Source: Paraburkholderia tropica
Lineage (GTDB): Bacteria; Pseudomonadota; Gammaproteobacteria; Burkholderiales; Burkholderiaceae
Assembly (NCBI RefSeq): GCF_914484835.1
Contig: NZ_CAJZAR010000061.1
Coordinates: 35,227 to 99,226, forward strand
Length of the DNA stretch: 64,000 nucleotides
Reading direction: 5' to 3'
Shown here: piece by piece, positions 60,238 to 64,000 of the stretch
Position numbering within the stretch: the first letter of the stretch is position 1
Layout: each line of letters begins with the position of its first letter
The notes under the pieces: generated by a model
What the model was told of the DNA's origin: nothing
What the model saw: only the letters and a program-made list of their open reading frames with translations
Database searches by the model: none
Program-made: the position numbers and the translations under genes

Positions 60238-62177
60238 CGCGTCGATGCCGGATTGGCCGCGAGCGTGGCCGGATCGTTGTTGTCGCTCTCGTCGCTCTCG
60301 TCGCTCTCGTCGCTCTCGTCGCTCTCGTCGCTCGCCCAGCGCGCCTGCAGCACCGTGACGGGCATGCCGTGCGCCGCGCAGTAGGCGAGCCAGCGGCGCT
60401 GATTGTCTTGCAGGCGGTCGCCGGGGCCTTTCACCTCGATCAGTTCGTAGCGGCGCTCGCGCGGCCAGAAGCGCACGAGGTCGGGCAGACCCGAGCGGTT
60501 GGCGGCGGGCTCGCGCAGCAGGCGCTCGAACCACAGGCGCAGGTGCGCGGCCGGAAAGCAGTCGAGCGCGAGGGTGAGCAGCGTCTCGTCGAGCGCGGGC
60601 CACGCGACGTAGGGCGACTGGATGCCGGTTTTTTCGACGAAGCGCGCGCGTATCGTCGCGCGGTAGGCGCCGCTGTCGAGTTCGGCGAGGCAGGCCGCGA
60701 AGCGTTCGGCGCGACGCGCGACGAAGTCGGCGGCGTGCAGGTCGGCGGGGCCGCGCTGAAACGGATGGAAGAACGCGCCCGGCAGCGGCGCGAACAGCGC
60801 GGGCCAGCACAGCAGGCCGAACAGGCTGTTGATCAGCGTGTTCTCGACGTAGAACACGGGCGCGTCGGCGCACGTGAGCGCGAGGCGCGACGCTTCTTCC
60901 ACGCGCAGATCGGCCCAGGCGGCGGGCAAGGTCAGCGTGAGCGTGGCGTGCGTGGGCGTCGGCGTTGATTTTTCGTCGGATGCCGCGGCATCGGCGTGTT
61001 TTCGCGCGCGCGTGCGTTGCAGGCGTCCGAGCGTGCGCGCCGCGCGCTGCGCTTCTTCCTCGTTGACGGGCGCGGCGGCGATCGTCTGCGCGAGCGCCAC
61101 GGCTTCGTCGCGTCGGCCGAGTTGTTCGAGCACGCGCACGCGCCGGTAGCGCGATTCGGGGTGCGCGCAGTCCACGTAGGCGCGCCAGGCGAGTTCGGCG
61201 GCGCTCGCGCGCTCGGCGGCGAGGCCCACGGCGTGGCGCAGACGGTCGTGGCGCGCGCGCAGCCAGGCGTTGCCGTGCGTGCGGGGCGCGAGCGCGTCGA
61301 GCGTATCGAGCGCGCAGGCGAGGCCCGTGGCCGGATCGTCGGCGAGTTCGAGCGCTTCGCGGCAGTCGCGCAGCGCCAGATACGCGTCGATGTCGTCGCG
61401 CTGCTGGAACGCGCGCGACGCGGCATCGAGCGGCACCTGTTCGTAGCGGTAGACGCCCAGATCGGCGAGCACGAATTCGGTCCAGTCCTGACGCAGATTG
61501 CCGAAGAACATCAGGCGCAGGCGCTCGCAGAGCGGGGCGGCGCTGAAGCGGAACACGCTGTCGGCCGAGCCGGGGAACCACGCGGGCCATTCGCGCGCGG
61601 CGGGCGAGCCGGTTGCCAGCGCGGCTTCGAGCGCGCCGACGAGGGCGGCGCGCGTGGCGCTGCGCTTGTCCAGCGCTTTCAGGGCTTCCAGTGCGGCGGG
61701 GCTTTCGATTTCACGCGAGGCCGTAGCGGCGTCGGCTTGCGCACGCTGCGCGAGCGGGTCAACGAGTCGCGCGGCCAGCACCTGCAATTCCGCCTTCGTG
61801 ACGAGTGCGGCGAGCGCATCGAATTCGAGCACGGGCGCGCCGTCGAGCCAGCCCGTCGCGACCAGCGGCGCGGCGGCCGCACGCGGACAGCCGATCTCGG
61901 CATAGTCGAGCTTGCTGGCGCGGAAATCCGGCCCTTTGCGCATCAGCATGCGCACGAACAGCGCGCGCGAGGCGCGCCGCAAAGCGCCGAAGTCGCGCAG
62001 GAAACGGCGCTCCTCGTCGTCGAACAGGTCGGCGCAGCGCGCGTCGAGCCAGCCGAGCGCGCGCTCGAAGTTCGCGAGGTAATAGAACGGATCGGGAGAG
62101 TCGGGAAGCACGCGCGGCACTGTACGGATATACAGCAGCGATGATAGCAGGCTCGCGCTGCCGCGCATCGGTTCCAC
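60234..62177 (-). CDS. FAN1-like VRR-NUC domain nuclease
   Basis: The protein has 647 residues. The C-terminal VRR-NUC domain (about 545-615) shows 'RSGLPDLVRFW' and 'YELIEVKGPGDRLQDNQRRW', with the D...ExK catalytic residues and the following Gln of FAN1. The middle has an Arg-rich helical-repeat region, and the N-terminus the 'YYLANFERALGWL' stretch of bacterial FAN1 homologues. FAN1 is a structure-specific nuclease for DNA interstrand crosslinks. The last 25 residues hold a run of Asp-Glu-Ser repeats coded by a 9-bp tandem repeat. It is translationally coupled to the downstream iron-sulfur helicase. Confidence 0.92.
   Translation of the reverse strand: MEPMRGSASLLSSLLYIRTVPRVLPDSPDPFYYLANFERALGWLDARCADLFDDEERRFLRDFGALRRASRALFVRMLMRKGPDFRASKLDYAEIGCPRAAAAPLVATGWLDGAPVLEFDALAALVTKAELQVLAARLVDPLAQRAQADAATASREIESPAALEALKALDKRSATRAALVGALEAALATGSPAAREWPAWFPGSADSVFRFSAAPLCERLRLMFFGNLRQDWTEFVLADLGVYRYEQVPLDAASRAFQQRDDIDAYLALRDCREALELADDPATGLACALDTLDALAPRTHGNAWLRARHDRLRHAVGLAAERASAAELAWRAYVDCAHPESRYRRVRVLEQLGRRDEAVALAQTIAAAPVNEEEAQRAARTLGRLQRTRARKHADAAASDEKSTPTPTHATLTLTLPAAWADLRVEEASRLALTCADAPVFYVENTLINSLFGLLCWPALFAPLPGAFFHPFQRGPADLHAADFVARRAERFAACLAELDSGAYRATIRARFVEKTGIQSPYVAWPALDETLLTLALDCFPAAHLRLWFERLLREPAANRSGLPDLVRFWPRERRYELIEVKGPGDRLQDNQRRWLAYCAAHGMPVTVLQARWASDESDESDESDESDESDNNDPATLAANPASTR
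60283..60327. repeat. 9-bp tandem repeat, five units, in the FAN1-like gene
   Basis: TCGCTCTCG is repeated five times exactly. On the coding strand this reads Asp-Glu-Ser repeats near the C-terminus, so unit changes keep the frame. Confidence 0.93.
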
Positions 62178-62242
62178 GCGGGCCGCGGGCGGCCGTAGGC
62201 TACAATTGCCGCAGCCTGAAAACCGAACCGCGCTTCGAGCGC

Positions 62243-62824
62243 ATGAACACAGCGATGAATAAACGGAATGTCAGCCTCGTCGGCCTCGTGGCCGGCGTCA
62301 CCTTGCTCGCGGGATGCGTCGCGCAGTACCAGAATCCGGGCGCCTGCGCGCAGGAGATGCGCACGCGGCTGACCCAGACGTCGCTGGGCGAACTCGCCGT
62401 CACGCATACCGCCGTGGCGTATCGCGGCAAACGCGTGGTGATCGAGGGGCATCTCGAACGTCCCATGTTGCCGGCTTCCGGGGCTGTCGCGGCGTCGAGT
62501 GCGTCGGACGCGTCGGGCGTTTCAGCGGCTTCGGCGGCTGTCGGCGCGAGCGGCGCGCAAGGCGCGAAGGCGACTGCCACGACGGCCTCGGCTGCTGCGG
62601 CTTCGCAGGCTTCCGACGCGTCGGCCAAACAGGCGGCGGAACCCAAGCCCACGACGCCCGTCGCGCTGATCGCCCAGAAGCTCGGCCTGCACAAGACGCC
62701 GCCCACGCCCGCCGCCGCCGAGTGCACCTACAACCAGACCGGCAGCCTCACGTCGTTCCACTGGCTCGCGCCCGCCGCGCTCGCCAAGACCACGCCCGCG
62801 TCCGACGCCAGCGCGGACGACTAA
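62243..62824 (+). CDS. Ala-rich lipoprotein of unknown function
   Basis: The 193-residue protein has a type II signal peptide: basic 'MNKRN', a hydrophobic stretch and lipobox 'TLLAGCVAQ', with the acylated Cys near residue 25. A short conserved-looking region 'GACAQEMRTRLTQTSLGEL' and 'AYRGKRVVIEGHLE' follows, then a low-complexity Ala/Ser linker and a C-terminal part with 'AECTYNQTGSLTSFHW'. It is probably anchored in the outer or inner membrane. Start may be 62243 or 62255. No family is recognised. Confidence 0.75.
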   Translation: MNTAMNKRNVSLVGLVAGVTLLAGCVAQYQNPGACAQEMRTRLTQTSLGELAVTHTAVAYRGKRVVIEGHLERPMLPASGAVAASSASDASGVSAASAAVGASGAQGAKATATTASAAAASQASDASAKQAAEPKPTTPVALIAQKLGLHKTPPTPAAAECTYNQTGSLTSFHWLAPAALAKTTPASDASADD

Positions 62825-62880
62825 GCGATCACGCGCAAGGCGCGCCGCGCGCGCCTTGCTGTCCCACGCTCCCCTCATCG

Positions 62881-64000
62881 TCAGAACGCGAAATACGGCC
62901 CCGCGCCCGCCGGCGTCGCCTGGGCCTCGATCGCCGTAAAGACGCGCTTGCCGAAGAAGAACGGCAGCCCCCATCCGAACGCACGGCTGTTGTAGCCCGC
63001 GAGATTCGCGAATGCCCAGTTGCCGCTCGAAAAGAGCGACAGCGCGCTCGCGATCGAGAGCGCCGCGGGCGCTGTCGCGCCGTCGACGCCCTTGATCGTC
63101 GCGCTGAGGCTTTGCGGCGACGACGGGCAATACCAGACGCCGCAGCGCGTCAGCGTCGGGTTGGCGAAGAACAGGCCGTTCGAGCCGCTGTCCAGATAGC
63201 TTTGCGCGTAGACGCTGCCGTCCGAGGTCGTCGTCGAGACGAAGCCCGTTGCCGTGTTCGCGCGCAGCACCTTCGCGCCGCCGAGCGTGTTGTTCGGCTG
63301 CGAGCCGATGCCGAAGATCAGCGAACCGGTCACGCTCGATGCGCCGCTGTCGGCCACGGCGGGCAGGTCGAGCACGACGCCGTTGTTGTCGGTCGCGAAG
63401 GCGGCGACGGGGTTGCGCACCTGCTGCGCGAGCGGCTGCGCACTGGCCGTGCAGTTGCCCGACGGACACGTGTAGTACCACGCCCCGGACGCCTGATTGA
63501 CGCACGATGCGCCGCAGTCGGCATTGAACGGCCCCACGCCGAGGATGCCGTTCGCGCGCAGCGTCGTGAGCGTCATCATCGCGAGGCCGCGGCTCTGGCA
63601 GGCGCTCGGGGTCGTCGGCACGGCCGGGTCGGCGATGACCTGGATCGCCAGCGCCGGGGCCACTTCGCCCGCGAGCCGCACGTCGGCGCGGCGCACCGCG
63701 CCCCAGGTGTAGCCGGTGCCGAAGCCCGCGCATTCGCCGGCGATGTCCGCGCCGCTGCCCGCTGTCACCGCCGGCAGATTCAGGCCCGCGGGCAACGCGG
63801 AGGCGAGCAGGCGCAGGCCCTGCGAGCCCGTGTCCACCTGCACGTTGCCGATGGTCGCGCAGGTGGCGGTGCCCGGCACGCAGACCGTCACGCTGGTGGT
63901 GAGCATGTTGCGCGTCGAAGTCGGCGTGGCCGCGACCTGCACGACGTGCACGTTGGGCGTGGTCGATTGGGGCACGGTGGTGCCGCCGGTGGTCGAGGCG
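62881..64000 (-). CDS. DUF3443 family protein (N-terminus cut by window edge)
   Basis: At least 372 residues are visible, open to the right edge. Features are 'NVQVDTGSQGLRLLASAL', an aspartic-protease-like DTGS stretch, then 'GFGTGYTWGAVRRADVRLAG', 'GILGVGPFNADCG', a Cys-rich 'WYYTCPSGNC', 'YLDSGSNGLFFANPTLTRC' and the C-terminal 'AFGWGLPFFFGKRVFTAIE'. This is the DUF3443 pattern. The two DTG/DSG motifs and overall order recall retropepsin/pepsin-like folds, an inference. The function is unknown, and it is probably secreted or lipid-anchored, with the signal outside the window. Confidence 0.88.
   Translation of the reverse strand, partial: ASTTGGTTVPQSTTPNVHVVQVAATPTSTRNMLTTSVTVCVPGTATCATIGNVQVDTGSQGLRLLASALPAGLNLPAVTAGSGADIAGECAGFGTGYTWGAVRRADVRLAGEVAPALAIQVIADPAVPTTPSACQSRGLAMMTLTTLRANGILGVGPFNADCGASCVNQASGAWYYTCPSGNCTASAQPLAQQVRNPVAAFATDNNGVVLDLPAVADSGASSVTGSLIFGIGSQPNNTLGGAKVLRANTATGFVSTTTSDGSVYAQSYLDSGSNGLFFANPTLTRCGVWYCPSSPQSLSATIKGVDGATAPAALSIASALSLFSSGNWAFANLAGYNSRAFGWGLPFFFGKRVFTAIEAQATPAGAGPYFAF

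Noticed and set aside
57964..61590. Helicase frame extended to 1208 codons
   Set aside because: The extra part is antisense-free but out of frame within the FAN1-like gene and is Arg/Ala-rich. The ATGA overlap at 60,234-60,237 and family length fix the start.

Overview
The window is about 64 kb of GC-rich chromosome, almost certainly from a Burkholderiaceae member (Burkholderia, Paraburkholderia or Caballeronia type). Three things point there: the gene order relA / tRNA-Val / thrS-infC-rpmI-rplT-pheS-pheT-ihfA-merR / tRNA-Pro; the strong G/C third-position bias; and typical family versions such as a fused LysPL-transporter/acyltransferase, YihY with a C-terminal helix-turn-helix, and a DUF3443 protein. 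No database search was possible, so all names rest on motif recognition and gene context.

Left part (1-22.7 kb): ordinary host genes. In order these are a LysR C-terminus cut by the window edge, a 50-residue membrane peptide, a metallophosphoesterase, a D-2-hydroxyacid-type FAD oxidase, a DUF2069/wrbA pair, yihY, a Mpo1-like protein, an alpha/beta hydrolase overlapping metY, a CBS-pair protein, the transporter-acyltransferase fusion, aroC, ETF-ubiquinone oxidoreductase, an SDR followed by a hot-dog thioesterase, a PAS-LuxR regulator divergent from a two-subunit CoA transferase (scoAB), another hydrolase, RidA, and relA with a degenerate hydrolase domain.

Centre (22.7-31.5 kb): a translation cluster bounded by two tRNA genes. 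infC starts with ATC. A 45-codon remnant without a start lies between tRNA-Val and thrS. The cluster ends with pheST, ihfA, a MerR regulator and tRNA-Pro(GGG).

Island (31,516-41,412): a 9.9-kb integrated element in tRNA-Pro. It is bounded by an exact 26-bp direct repeat of the tRNA 3' end. The original tRNA terminator is now found immediately beyond the right copy. The element carries a tyrosine integrase, TGTTACAC repeats near both ends, TGTCAACC repeats, a serine recombinase, a P-loop replication-type ATPase, an endonuclease VII-like HNH protein and a probable structured RNA region. No capsid, tail or conjugation genes are present, so it looks like a satellite or integrative plasmid-like element. 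Its AT-richer cargo is a two-gene ATGA-coupled operon: an unrecognised 300-residue protein and a 778-residue superfamily 1 helicase with a large unassigned N-terminal domain. This is the best candidate for an undescribed, possibly anti-phage, system.

Right part (41.4-64 kb): host genes resume with an EamA transporter, a PagL-type lipid A deacylase behind four 11-bp tandem repeats, and 3-hydroxybutyryl-CoA dehydrogenase. A complete xylose module follows: galM and xylR on one strand, xylA-xylB-xylF-xylG-xylH on the other, with strong intercistronic hairpins. Next come a ClpG/ClpK-like stand-alone disaggregase, an overlapping pair of an iron-sulfur XPD/DinG-type helicase and a FAN1-like VRR-NUC nuclease, a lipoprotein, and a DUF3443 protein cut by the right edge.
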